27,300 nucleotides of DNA from Candidatus Paracaedibacteraceae bacterium UBA6184 (GTDB lineage: Bacteria; Pseudomonadota; Alphaproteobacteria; UBA6184): the NCBI GenBank assembly GCA_002422845.1, contig DITM01000046.1, positions 1-27,300 on the forward strand, given 5' to 3'. Below the pieces are notes generated by a model, which did not search any database, was not told where the DNA came from, and worked only from the letters and a program-made list of their open reading frames with translations. Shown piece by piece: positions 1 to 8,730 of this stretch. The position numbers were made by a program, and so were the translations under genes. Within the stretch, counting starts at the first letter, position 1; each line of letters starts with the position of its first letter.

Positions 1-50
1 CTAGTTATTAGTATACAAAGTGATTTTGAAGTGTCAAGAAAAAAATACCT

Positions 51-1523
51 TTAATTAGACACCTCAGGTTTCCTACGTAACGCATCAGCTCTTGCTTGAT
101 ATTCACTACGTTCTTCAGATATTTCAGGATATTCAGACGCAAGAGATTCTAATTGATCTGCTGCATATCGAATATGATATAGTCCTGCCTCAACATGCTT
201 TACAGATTTTTCATAGAGTTTTACAGCTCTGTCATGATATTCACTACGTTCAGGAGATCCTTCAGGATATTTAGACCCAAGAGATTTTAATTGACCTGCT
301 GCCCGTTGAATACTAAATGGAGTTGCATCCAGATGATTAGCGCTTAGTTCATACAGTGCTGGGGCTTTTGGGTGGTATTCCGTTCCAAGAGCTTTTAATG
401 CATCTGCTGCCCGTTGAATATCATCGGGTGTTGCCTCATCACGATTAGCAGCTAGTTCAAAGAGTACTACAGCTCTGTCAATGAGTCCAAGATCTCTTAA
501 TCCATATGCTGCCCGTTGAATATCATGGGGTGTTGCCTCATCACGATTAGCAGCTAGTTCAAGGAGTACTGCAGCTCTGTCAATGAGTCCAAGATCTCTT
601 AATCCATATGCTGCCTCTAGAATATCAACGGGTATTGTCCCATCACGATTAGCATATAGTTCAAGGAGTACTGCAGCTCTGTCAATGAGTCCAAGATCTC
701 TTAATCCATCTGTTGCTGATATTATATCATATATTCTTGCATTTTGATGACGTGTAGATAGTTCAAAGAGTGCTGCGGCTCTGTCAGTGAGTCCAAGAGC
801 GTTTAATCCATATGCTGCCGATAGAATATTATCTGGAATTGCAGTATCACAATTTGCAATTCGTTCAAAGAGTGCTGCGGCTGTGTCAATGAGTCCAAAA
901 TCTCTTAATCTATATGCTGCCGATAGAATATTACCTGGAGTTGCGTTGGGTAATAGGCCTTTTAGTATATCTTTCTGCGTGTGAGTAAATATTGGATGGG
1001 TATCAACAAGAGCAACAAGAGCCGTATGTTCATCAGCAGGCATCTTCATCGTCCAAGGGTTTACTGCAAAGGCAGCCTTCAGTACGTTATCAAAGGATGC
1101 ATCTGTGTTAATTCTAAACAATCTAAGCATCTGCAGATCAGGAGTATCGAGAGTCTCTTGTAATAGTCTGGGTACAACGTTACTGTGTCTCCAAGTATTT
1201 GCTTCAGCTAGCATAGGTTGAGCAACTTTACGCCAATTCGTTGACACTAGTGCTAATCTATATAAATCCTTCAGATCTAAGAAGCCTAGAGTAGTACCAC
1301 TAGAACTTTGAAAACATCCAGAAATCTGGTTGGCTACGCCCAAAGGGAATCTATCTAGTGTTGATTGTGGACGTTGAGAAGTGGTGACTATGGATGACTG
1401 CGTAGTTACAGCAGCGGCTGCAGCTGTTGTTGGATCAGTAGACGCAGAGAGTGGCTCTGAACCAAAAGCGGTGGGTAACGTCAGTACGGTAGTCATTAGT
1501 AGTGATTGAAGTATGTGTTTCAT
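51..1523 (-). CDS. Exported F-box-like protein with tandem TPR-like repeats (putative effector)
   Basis: 490 residues. A signal peptide is visible (residues 1-21, hydrophobic core then AFG before SEP), followed by a Thr/Ala/Ser-rich linker. Residues 59-105 resemble an F-box: FPLGVANQISGCF, then LDLKDLYRLALVSTNWRKVA, the DL-x-x-LALVS-x-x-W pattern of eukaryotic F-boxes. From about residue 197 to 480 there are eight helical repeats; units 1-5 are 34 residues long (D-I-x-x-AAYGLRDLGLIDRAAVLFELAAN pattern), close to TPR/Sel1 repeats, and the last units are longer. Start choice: GGAG lies 8 bases upstream of the ATG, with a promoter behind it. It is the first gene after the hppA terminator on the same strand, so it is transcribed alone. 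F-box proteins in intracellular bacteria are usually secreted into the host to recruit SKP1-cullin ubiquitin ligases; that role is inferred. A periplasmic repeat protein is the alternative. ORF and signal peptide are secure, the F-box is suggestive. Confidence 0.8.
   Translation of the reverse strand: MKHILQSLLMTTVLTLPTAFGSEPLSASTDPTTAAAAAVTTQSSIVTTSQRPQSTLDRFPLGVANQISGCFQSSSGTTLGFLDLKDLYRLALVSTNWRKVAQPMLAEANTWRHSNVVPRLLQETLDTPDLQMLRLFRINTDASFDNVLKAAFAVNPWTMKMPADEHTALVALVDTHPIFTHTQKDILKGLLPNATPGNILSAAYRLRDFGLIDTAAALFERIANCDTAIPDNILSAAYGLNALGLTDRAAALFELSTRHQNARIYDIISATDGLRDLGLIDRAAVLLELYANRDGTIPVDILEAAYGLRDLGLIDRAAVLLELAANRDEATPHDIQRAAYGLRDLGLIDRAVVLFELAANRDEATPDDIQRAADALKALGTEYHPKAPALYELSANHLDATPFSIQRAAGQLKSLGSKYPEGSPERSEYHDRAVKLYEKSVKHVEAGLYHIRYAADQLESLASEYPEISEERSEYQARADALRRKPEVSN
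84..935 (-). repeat. 102-bp tandem repeats inside the repeat-protein gene
   Basis: The DNA repeats with a 102-base period (34 codons). Units beginning at 439, 541 and 643 share long identical stretches such as CAATGAGTCCAAGATCTCTT. Outer units are more diverged, so the central units are the most recently duplicated or homogenised. Confidence 0.85.
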
Positions 1524-1543
1524 GTTTGGATCTCCTATAGGAC

Positions 1544-1573
1544 TTTATATAGGGACAGCTGTCAAAAAGTCAA
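1544..1573 (-). promoter_or_regulatory. Sigma70-type promoter of the F-box-like gene
   Basis: On the minus strand TTGACT (1573-1568) is followed after 16 bases by TATATA (1551-1546), or after 18 bases by TATAAA. It lies about 20 bases upstream of the start codon at 1523 and just after the hppA terminator. Confidence 0.55.
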
Positions 1574-1585
1574 GGAAATATAGAC

Positions 1586-1613
1586 AATAAAAAAGCCCCC
1601 ACAAAGTGAGGGC
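1586..1613 (-). terminator. Rho-independent terminator of hppA
   Basis: On the minus strand GCCCTCAC pairs with GTGGGGGC (8 bp, one G-T pair) around a TTT loop, followed by TTTTTTATT. It begins 23 bases after the hppA stop codon and separates hppA from the next gene. Confidence 0.85.
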
Positions 1614-1636
1614 ATTTTGAGATAGATTATCAAGTG

Positions 1637-3721
1637 TTACGACAATAATGCTAGCATTAAGATCGCAACGATATTGATGATCTTGATCATTGGGTTGATC
1701 GCAGGTCCAGCAGTATCCTTATAAGGATCTCCAACTGTATCACCTGTAATCGCGGCTTTATGAGCTTCGGAGCCCTTGCCACCATGATGACCGTCTTCAA
1801 TATATTTCTTTGCGTTATCCCATGCACCACCGCCCGATGTCATAGAGATTGCAACGAATAATCCAGTCACAATCGTACCCAATAGCATCGCACCCAAGGT
1901 GATAAAGGCGCTGCGTTGATCGGCAATAAAGTAAATGGCATAGTATACAACCACTGGAGCCAATACAGGTAACAAGGAGGGAGCAATCATTTCACGGATT
2001 GCTGCTTTTGTTAACATATCAACCGCGCGACCGTATTCAGGTTTTGTTTCCCCTGTCATAATGCCGGGGTTTTCTTTGAATTGGCGACGAACCTCGACCA
2101 CAACGGCTGAAGCAGCGCGTCCAACAGACATCATTGACATAGAGCCAAACAGGTATGACAACATACCGCCGAGCAATAATCCAACAACAACATATGGAGA
2201 TTGTAGATCAAAGGTAATATCTAAATCACTGAAATAGTGGTTTAGATCTTCGGTATATGCAGCAAATAGTACCAGTGCAGCTAATGCAGCTGATCCAATC
2301 GCATATCCTTTTGTTACAGCTTTGGTTGTATTTCCAACAGCATCCAATGCGTCAGTGACTTCACGGACAGACTTTGGAAGGTCAGACATTTCAGCAATAC
2401 CACCCGCGTTATCTGTAACAGGACCGTAAGCGTCTAATGCAACGATCATACCCGCCAATGCCAACATTGTAGTTGCAGAGATCGCAATACCAAACAGTCC
2501 AGCATTGATGTACGACACAAGGATTCCACCGACAATCACCAATGTTGGATATGCACAGGCTTCCATAGAAATCGCAAGTCCTTGGATGATGTTCGTTCCA
2601 TGACCTGTTTCAGATGCTTTAGCGATGCTGCGAACAGGGCGATATTCCGTGGACGTGTAGTATTCTGTAATCCATACCAATAAGCCCGTAACAAGCAAAC
2701 CGCTTAATGCACAGATTAATAGGTTATGCGTTGAAAAGACGAGTGTACCAGCTTCAAAATGGAAATCAGCAGGCACAATGGTATACGTTAATACGATGAT
2801 GAATAATGCAGAGAAAATACCCGTTGCAATCAAGCCTCGATATAATGCAGGCATGATTTTATTGTCAGGGCGTAATTTTACAAAGAACGTTCCCAAAATA
2901 GAACCAATGATACATACGGCACAGATCATCAGTGGGTATAACATCATTTCTTCTGCATACAAGTGACCTTCGAAAATGGTTGCAGCAAGTAACATGGAGG
3001 CAACGGTTGTAACCGCATATGTTTCAAACAAGTCAGCAGCCATACCTGCGCAGTCACCCACGTTATCACCTACGTTGTCAGCGATAACAGCAGGGTTTCG
3101 GGGGTCATCTTCTGGAATACCCGCTTCGATTTTACCTACAAGATCCGCACCAACGTCAGCACCTTTTGTGAAGATACCACCGCCCAAACGTGCGAAAATT
3201 GAAATCAATGAAGCACCAAAGCTTAGGGCAACAAGACCTTCTAATAAGTCTCTGCTTTCAACATTTTGGTATTTTAGAACGATGTAATATCCTGCAACGC
3301 CCAAGATTCCAAGGCCTACAACAAGCATACCAGTAACGGCACCTGATTTGAAGGCAACGTCTAAAGCTTTATGTAAGCTTGTACGGGCAGCTTCTGCAGT
3401 ACGTACGTTAGCGCGTACGGATACATACATTCCGATGTACCCAGCAACGCCAGAAAGCACAGATCCGATGATGAATCCGATAGCAACGTGCATTCCAAGT
3501 GCTGCATACAATCCGATCACAACAATGACGCCGACGATTGCAATTGTACGATATTGACGATTTAAATATGCGGCTGCACCTTCTTGGATGGCGGCGGCAA
3601 TTTCTTGCATCTTATCCGTTCCAGCTGAAAGGCGTAGCACTGATCTTGATGCCACTATCCCATAGACCAACGCAAGTAGGCCACACAAGATAATGACTGA
3701 GTTCATGACGAAACTACTCAT
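1637..3721 (-). CDS. hppA: K+-independent H+-translocating membrane pyrophosphatase
   Basis: 694 residues, the usual length of the family. It hydrolyses pyrophosphate in the inner membrane and pumps protons outward, saving energy from biosynthesis. The protein is almost entirely transmembrane helices. The pyrophosphate/Mg site motif DNVGDNVGDCAG is at about residues 215-226, and a second acidic cluster (DAYGPVTDNAGGIAEM) is at about 430-445. The potassium-dependence position reads GNTTKAVTKG: Lys 467 and Thr 470 take the place of the Ala and Gly/Ala of K+-dependent enzymes, so this is the K+-independent class. Start: I chose the ATG at 3721 (MSSFVMNS) because AGGAAGAG sits directly upstream; an in-frame ATG 33 bases earlier has no comparable site. 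A strong terminator follows the gene. Confidence 0.96.
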   Translation of the reverse strand: MSSFVMNSVIILCGLLALVYGIVASRSVLRLSAGTDKMQEIAAAIQEGAAAYLNRQYRTIAIVGVIVVIGLYAALGMHVAIGFIIGSVLSGVAGYIGMYVSVRANVRTAEAARTSLHKALDVAFKSGAVTGMLVVGLGILGVAGYYIVLKYQNVESRDLLEGLVALSFGASLISIFARLGGGIFTKGADVGADLVGKIEAGIPEDDPRNPAVIADNVGDNVGDCAGMAADLFETYAVTTVASMLLAATIFEGHLYAEEMMLYPLMICAVCIIGSILGTFFVKLRPDNKIMPALYRGLIATGIFSALFIIVLTYTIVPADFHFEAGTLVFSTHNLLICALSGLLVTGLLVWITEYYTSTEYRPVRSIAKASETGHGTNIIQGLAISMEACAYPTLVIVGGILVSYINAGLFGIAISATTMLALAGMIVALDAYGPVTDNAGGIAEMSDLPKSVREVTDALDAVGNTTKAVTKGYAIGSAALAALVLFAAYTEDLNHYFSDLDITFDLQSPYVVVGLLLGGMLSYLFGSMSMMSVGRAASAVVVEVRRQFKENPGIMTGETKPEYGRAVDMLTKAAIREMIAPSLLPVLAPVVVYYAIYFIADQRSAFITLGAMLLGTIVTGLFVAISMTSGGGAWDNAKKYIEDGHHGGKGSEAHKAAITGDTVGDPYKDTAGPAINPMIKIINIVAILMLALLS

Positions 3722-3840
3722 TACTCTTCCTATTCTATAATTGACACCTTGCAAAAATGCCAGAAATGGTCTTAATTTTCAATCTTTTTCATGTCGGTAG
3801 ACAAATAAGGAGAGAGTATGTGTATTTTTCAAGGTGCTTC

Positions 3841-3899
3841 CGGCTTGCATTTGCAAGCCGTGGGCTAGGACCTGGTAGCGTTACTTTGCGCTATCCAGG
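3841..3899. repeat. Two adjacent hairpins between the HEFGH-protein gene and hppA
   Basis: CGGCTTGC (3841-3848) and GCAAGCCG (3853-3860) form a perfect 8-bp stem with a 4-base loop. Then CCTGGTAGCG (3871-3880) pairs with CGCTA-T-CCAGG (3889-3899), 10 bp with one bulged T. The stretch is clearly more GC-rich than its surroundings. It may act as a terminator for the gene ending at 3950 (no U-tract follows) or be a REP-like dispersed element. No gene is visible in 3722-3949. Confidence 0.7.
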
Positions 3900-3912
3900 G
3901 CGGGCGGGCGGG
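3898..3912 (+). other. G-quadruplex motif (four GGG tracks, single-C loops)
   Basis: GGGCGGGCGGGCGGG: four runs of three G separated by single C bases, the shortest-loop class of intramolecular quadruplex. It directly abuts the second hairpin. The G-rich strand is the template for the minus-strand genes on both sides. Confidence 0.7.
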
Positions 3913-3949
3913 TAATGAAGAGTCTCCTGAGCAATGCGAAGGAGTCTAT

Positions 3950-5522
3950 TTAATAAGTGTAACTTAACGTAATATTGGCTTCGTGATTGGTTGTGCTGGG
4001 GTCTCCACCGTTCATAAAACCAGAGCACAAGAAGGGGATGTTTCGTTCACCCACTAATGTTAGGGCGTTGTGGTAAATGTACTTCATTCCCACAGTCCAG
4101 GCTTTGTTGGGGGAAGTCCATTCGGCCTGCATTGCCCCCGAATTCCATTTCATTGCTAATAATCGCTTGCGCGGATAGGGAAATTTCCCCGCTAGAGGTG
4201 TTAAAGGAATATCCGATAGAAGGAGCAAATTCGTAGGCGGTATTACCTTTGTAGACCATTTCTGCGGTTAAGCCTGCATACCAGTTTTCATTAAATTGGT
4301 ATCCTGTAACAACTTCAAACGATAGACCTTGAGTGGTCATATAAAAGTTCACATCAGGCAATCTCCACCCATGCCAGACAGGGGCATGAACTAAAAAGCT
4401 GCCTTTTGGTAATTCTGTAAATGCGGAATATACAAACGACCATGTGGTTGCGCTGAGCAAGAATGAGGCTAAGCTTCCCATTTTAATGTCAGAGCCATCG
4501 ATAGAATAATCTCTATTTTTGTAAGCGCTTAATATGTTAGCAATGTCATTTCCAGGCGAAACTTTATTTTTGGCGAGAGCCGATTCATAAGATAAAACGT
4601 AGCCATGTGACGAAAACTTACCAATAAGGTATGGGGTGAAATAGGCTAGATGGCCTTTTTTAGCGTAAATAATATCTGAAATTTCTTGTGTAAATCGCAT
4701 TTCATTATTTAAACCCGCTGTGATCATCGGTAAAGCAAAATCATTTTCAATAAGCCTCTTAATATTGGTTTCTTTCAATGATAGAGCGACCCCATTCGGA
4801 AGTTTATCAATTATAGATTGTACGTCTGCTTCTGACGTGTAGTCTGAGCCTATAGGAGATGATGCAAGGATAGGAGCTTTGTGGTCGATTTTAAACTCTC
4901 CCAGTACCCACTTTTCTGTTGAGGTTAGATTCTTTTCATCTACCGCAGTTGGATCTTTCCACCAAGTATTTAAAAGTTTAGCGAATCGTTTAGGTGTAGA
5001 CCCCATAACGCGAGCTAAAAAAGGTTTTGGAACTTTAGTAAAATTAGGCAAGCTGGCTGGTTGGGTATATGCTCCATCAAACAATAAAGACGGAGATAAA
5101 AACTTTTCTACATAGATGCCATAGGCATAATCTGTAGGAGCGTTTGAATCAAGGGCTGCGCTGTAGGTATATGCAGTGCCATAAGATGCCATAGCCCGAG
5201 CATGTCCAAATTCATGATATACAGTGGAGCTTGTTGTGGATACAAGGTAGTTTGGAAAACCAAGCGCTGCAAATATTCCACCTTTTATCCAGGGGTTGTC
5301 AGATAAATTGGCAAGGGCGTCTATGCCTTGTGAGGATAATTGCATAAGGCTTAAAGGCCCATGTTTCATCATCTCGTTTGAGTTGAAGGTGCGTTCCATA
5401 TACCCAGGTGTTAGGGTGAGTGATCGTACTAACTTTGAAGCGTCTGTATCTTTTGTTTGCGAATTAGCAAATACGAGATTACATAATAATGCTGAGCCTA
5501 TTAATAGGGATGCTTTATTCAT
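3950..5522 (-). CDS. Exported envelope protein with HEFGH motif, frameshifted near the 3' end
   Basis: The protein starts with a signal peptide (MNKASLLIGS...LVFANS, cleavage near residue 20). I chose the ATG at 5522 because GGAAG lies 6 bases upstream. VYHEFGHARA gives an HExxH zinc-metallopeptidase-like motif at residues 103-107. The C-terminal part has alternating polar/hydrophobic segments with Tyr/Phe. As written the frame stops at 4047 (491 residues) with an unlikely tail. The other frame, entered near 4135-4139 (C5) or 4109-4113 (G5), continues to 3950 and ends in ITLSYTY, an aromatic end typical of outer-membrane beta-barrels. Removing one base from either run gives 523 residues. It lies 38 bases downstream of ychF on the same strand. 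I do not recognise the family. Peptidase activity is unproven: a third zinc ligand is not obvious, and the motif could be structural. Confidence 0.75.
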
Positions 5523-5560
5523 AGTGAACTTCCGTATTTTGTATTTATAGGCTAGCATAG

Positions 5561-6667
5561 TTACACGTTAAACCTAAAGTGGAAAATATCGCCATCTTGG
5601 GTTACATAGTCGCGACCTTCTTGGCGGGCTTTTCCAGCCGCTTTTGCGCCTTGTTCACCATTGTATGCGGCATAATCAGCATAAGCGATAGTTTCTGCGC
5701 AAATAAAGCCACGTTCGAAATCCCCATGAATTTCACCAGCAGCTTGAGGAGCCTTTGTATTGCGTTTAACAGTCCATGCTCTGGCTTCTTTGGGGCCGAT
5801 TGTAAAATAGGTGATTAAATCCAGCAGTTTGTACCCTTCGTGAATAACGCGAGCTAGACCTGTAGAGTTTAATCCTAAGGCGTTTAAAAACTCATCTTTT
5901 TCTTCTTGAGTTGACAGTTGGGCAACTTCTGATTCAATGGCAGCTGAAATTACAACGCTGGATGCGCCTTGTTTTGCGGCATAGGCAGCGACTTTTTCGG
6001 ATAATACATTTCCGGTTGCTGCTTCGTCTTCTGCAACATTGCAGGCATACACGATGGGTTTTGAGGTTAGAAGTTGTAGTTGCTTCATCAAGACTTTCTC
6101 GTGAGCATCTTTCAATTCGGTGTCACGAGCGGGATTTCCGGCTTCTAAGACTTTTAAGACGCGTCGCAATAGATCTAGTTGTTCTGCTAGTTCTGGTTCT
6201 TTACCACCTTTAATCTTTTTTTCCATTGCAGGGATGCGCTTTTCAACGCTTTCCAAATCAGCCAATGCAAGTTCGGTGTCGATAATTTCGATATCGCGGA
6301 TGGGGTCAACGGAGCCTTCTACATGGATAATATCCCCTGAATCAAAGCATCGTACCACATGCACAATGGCATCAACTTCGCGAATATGTCCCAAAAATTG
6401 GTTGCCTAATCCCTGACCTTGGCTGGCACCTTTGACGAGACCTGCTATATCCACGAATTCTAATGTTGTTGGAATTATTTGGGCGGATCCTGCTATTTTT
6501 GCTGCGTTAATCAATCGTTCGTCAGGTACGCCAACTTTGCCCACATTGGGTTCAATGGTGCAAAATGGATAGTTTGCAGCTTCTGCTGCCGCTGTTGATG
6601 TTAACGCATTAAATAGAGTTGATTTCCCAACATTGGGTAAGCCAACAATTCCGCACTGAAATCCCAT
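5561..6667 (-). CDS. ychF: Redox/ribosome-associated P-loop ATPase YchF (OLA1 family)
   Basis: 368 residues, full length. YchF is a cytoplasmic ribosome-binding NTPase that prefers ATP and is linked to the oxidative stress response and translation. The P-loop GLPNVGKST is at residues 9-17, followed by the switch segments and DIAG (G3). The G4 position reads NVAE rather than NKxD, the change that explains the ATP preference. The C-terminal TGS domain is seen around ITYFTIGPKEARAW through GEIHGDFERGFICAE, ending in GDIFHFRFNV. The start codon has AGGAT 8 bases upstream. In many alphaproteobacteria ychF follows rplY-pth; here it sits about 11 kb away from that pair, next to the HEFGH-protein gene. 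Confidence 0.97.
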   Translation of the reverse strand: MGFQCGIVGLPNVGKSTLFNALTSTAAAEAANYPFCTIEPNVGKVGVPDERLINAAKIAGSAQIIPTTLEFVDIAGLVKGASQGQGLGNQFLGHIREVDAIVHVVRCFDSGDIIHVEGSVDPIRDIEIIDTELALADLESVEKRIPAMEKKIKGGKEPELAEQLDLLRRVLKVLEAGNPARDTELKDAHEKVLMKQLQLLTSKPIVYACNVAEDEAATGNVLSEKVAAYAAKQGASSVVISAAIESEVAQLSTQEEKDEFLNALGLNSTGLARVIHEGYKLLDLITYFTIGPKEARAWTVKRNTKAPQAAGEIHGDFERGFICAETIAYADYAAYNGEQGAKAAGKARQEGRDYVTQDGDIFHFRFNV

Positions 6668-6719
6668 AGTATTATCCTTTAATTAACAGCGGTAATTTTA
6701 ACACAATCGAACTATCTGT

Positions 6720-6739
6720 ATAAAGTAAATTAACTTTAT
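6720..6739. promoter_or_regulatory. Inverted repeat, possible operator between ychF and the bufferin operon
   Basis: ATAAAGT, 6 bases, ACTTTAT: a perfect 7-bp inverted repeat in the divergent promoter region (6668-6878). It could bind a dimeric regulator, but the region is AT-rich and chance is possible. I see no convincing sigma70 promoter for either gene here. Confidence 0.3.
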
Positions 6740-6878
6740 TAACTCAGAAACAATTGCAATTACTCATCAGTGATTTTTAATGGCAAAATTAACTGGATAA
6801 AAAAATAAAAAAGAGCTTGCAACCCACCCTGTGTTCATGTCTAAAATAGGGAGTAAAAAAAACAAAAAGAATAATAAT

Positions 6879-7169
6879 ATGAACTCAAAAACATTACTAT
6901 CCTCCCTTGCTATTACAAGCTTTGTTGCGTCGTTATCTTCGTCTGTAGTCTATGCAGATGACGGGTTTAAGTGTTATGGCGTATCTGGGCCTGGTGAAAA
7001 TGCGTGTAACGCCTTGGATCACAATGAACATGACTGTGCCGCCGCATCTGATCGTGATCACCATATGGGTGATTGGAAAGTGGTTGCAAGCGAAGCAGAA
7101 TGTAAAGAATTAAAGGGCTTGTCAGAAGCTGAAGCTCGTAAAAAATTAGGGCTTGCCCCTGCTAAATGA
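6879..7169 (+). CDS. bufA: Bufferin-type RiPP precursor (DUF2282), exported Cys-containing peptide
   Basis: 96 residues with a clear signal peptide (MNSKTLLSSLAITSFVASLS...VVYA, cleavage after Ala26). The mature part carries KCYGVSGPGE and four cysteines (32, 43, 53, 75), the pattern of DUF2282/bufferin-1 precursors (also GigP in gold-induced operons). Known family role: after modification of cysteines by the MNIO enzyme the peptide is exported and sequesters copper in the periplasm. Unusual here: the middle is rich in His and acidic residues (DHNEHDC, SDRDHH), which could add metal ligands. The start at 6879 fits a normal signal peptide, though its ribosome site is poor (AAAAAGAA). In-frame ATGs at 6831 and 6837 would add a Lys/Asn-rich n-region. 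The stop overlaps the next start (ATGA), so translation is coupled. Confidence 0.92.
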   Translation: MNSKTLLSSLAITSFVASLSSSVVYADDGFKCYGVSGPGENACNALDHNEHDCAAASDRDHHMGDWKVVASEAECKELKGLSEAEARKKLGLAPAK

Positions 7170-8011
7170 CAGATTTCCAGAATCCTCGACCATCCGTTGG
7201 AATTGGATTGCGTTCAAAATATCTTGAATACTTTCTAGTTAATATTCCCCAAATACCCATCAGATGGTTAGAGGTGCATCCCGAAAACTATATTCACCAC
7301 ACTCCCAATCGACGAAAATTACAGAAAATTTCAGAACGCTTTCCGATTAGCTTTCATTGTATCAGTTTGTCATTAGGATCAGCTGAATTGCCATCCCCTG
7401 AACATTTGGATGCGATTAGACGATTGATGGGCGAGATTAATCCATTTATGATATCTGATCATATGTCATGGAACACGTTGAATGGATATGGATATAATGA
7501 TTTATATCCCTTGCCGCTGACAGAATCATCGTTGAATCGAATGGCGATGCATATCAATATCCTGCAAGAGTTTTTTCAGCGACAATTGTTGATTGAAAAT
7601 CCATCGACGTATGTAACCTTTAAGGATACCACATATAGTGAGCCGGAATTTCTAAATGCGCTAACTAAAGCAACGGGTTGCGGTATTCTATTAGATGTGA
7701 ACAATCTATATGTGCAATCGGTTAATCATGGATGGGATGTTCAGACCTATTTAAATGAGCTGGAGTGGGATGCGGTAAAAGAAATTCATTTGGCAGGGCA
7801 CGTTAAAGCAGCTGATGGGGATTTTTTAATTGATACGCACAATCAACCTGTATGCCCGTCAGTGTGGGAGGTGTATCAAGGGGTTATTCGCAAACAACCC
7901 AAAGCATATACATTGATTGAGTGGGATGAGGATTTGCCGGAGATTGATGTATTGCTGGATCAAGCGCGGCGGGCATCATTATATATGGAGCAATCATGTA
8001 TGATGATATAG
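7166..8011 (+). CDS. bufB: DUF692 multinuclear non-heme iron oxidase (MNIO), bufferin-modifying enzyme
   Basis: 281 residues with a complete TIM-barrel MNIO pattern: GIGLR (12-16), EVHPENY (36-42), FHCISLSLGS (63-72), SDHMSW (97-102), YPLPLT (114-119), IENPSTY (143-149), LLDVNN (175-180), EIHLAGH (206-212), DTH (223-225) and LIEWD (250-254). His64, Asp98/His99, Glu144, Asp177, His208, His212, Asp223 and His225 are the likely metal ligands. Enzymes of this family (MbnB, BufB) use a multinuclear iron centre to convert precursor cysteines into heterocycles such as thiooxazoles or oxazolones. The ATGA overlap with bufA and the 16-base overlap with bufC support a single operon and a shared substrate. 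No missing key motif was seen. Confidence 0.95.
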   Translation: MTDFQNPRPSVGIGLRSKYLEYFLVNIPQIPIRWLEVHPENYIHHTPNRRKLQKISERFPISFHCISLSLGSAELPSPEHLDAIRRLMGEINPFMISDHMSWNTLNGYGYNDLYPLPLTESSLNRMAMHINILQEFFQRQLLIENPSTYVTFKDTTYSEPEFLNALTKATGCGILLDVNNLYVQSVNHGWDVQTYLNELEWDAVKEIHLAGHVKAADGDFLIDTHNQPVCPSVWEVYQGVIRKQPKAYTLIEWDEDLPEIDVLLDQARRASLYMEQSCMMI

Positions 8012-8730
8012 ATTTACAATCAGCATTTGTGCACAGCATGTTGACTCAAACACTGTCTGAGAGTTTTGTTGACGCCCCCGATATGGATGCAAGGTTAGAG
8101 GTATATCGCCGTAATTTTATGCTGGGACATTGTAATGCATTGCGAAAAACATTTGCAGTGACGTCTCAATATTTGGGGGATGCGTTCACATCGTTGGCAG
8201 TGTCGTACATCTGTCAGCATCGTCCCAAAGCGAATCAATTGTTTGCAACTTATGGAGAAGAGTTCTCAGCATTTTTAGATGATCCCATTGCAACAGAGCT
8301 AGCTAAATTAGAGTGGGATTTACAATCTGTGGTGATGGCTGCTGTGGAAGATGCCCCGACGACGGTTGATCCTGATCGAGCGTATTGGCAATTGCGATCG
8401 GACGTTCGATTGCTTCACAGTGAGTATAACGTGGGGGCGGTATATCAAACTTTAAAATCATCTGGCGACGTGGGATCTATAGAGAGTGTATGCTCTTATT
8501 ATCTGTTGCGGTGTAAAGATGGAGTGCCAGTGATCCAGTCGTTGAGTTTGGAAGAATATAGTGTATTAGAAACGTTGAGATCTCCACACCTGATTGACGA
8601 ATTATTTGACAAATTAACCTTTTCGAAAGAAATTATTGTTAACATTCTACCTAAAGTATTTAACCCAAAAATCTTAAAGGTCACAGATGGCAACAGTATC
8701 TATCATTCAGAAATGTGTTCAAAGGTATGA
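7996..8730 (+). CDS. bufC: DUF2063 protein, MNIO partner (BufC-like)
   Basis: 244 residues. The N-terminal half has the DUF2063 (HvfC/BufC) pattern: FVHSML, then DARLEVYRRNFMLGHCNALRKTFAVTSQYLG, then FATYGEEFSAFL and LAKLEWDLQ at about residues 90-110. In MNIO systems this partner helps the oxidase recognise or modify the precursor; it was once annotated as a putative DNA-binding domain. The C-terminal part (from about 115) is less typical. GGAG stands 5 bases before the ATG inside the end of bufB. The last 44 bases overlap the doxX gene, so all four genes are translationally coupled. Confidence 0.9.
   Translation: MYDDIDLQSAFVHSMLTQTLSESFVDAPDMDARLEVYRRNFMLGHCNALRKTFAVTSQYLGDAFTSLAVSYICQHRPKANQLFATYGEEFSAFLDDPIATELAKLEWDLQSVVMAAVEDAPTTVDPDRAYWQLRSDVRLLHSEYNVGAVYQTLKSSGDVGSIESVCSYYLLRCKDGVPVIQSLSLEEYSVLETLRSPHLIDELFDKLTFSKEIIVNILPKVFNPKILKVTDGNSIYHSEMCSKV

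Noticed and set aside
51..1523. CRISPR-like tandem repeats
   Set aside because: The 102-bp period is in frame with a continuous protein and has no unique spacers; these are protein repeats.
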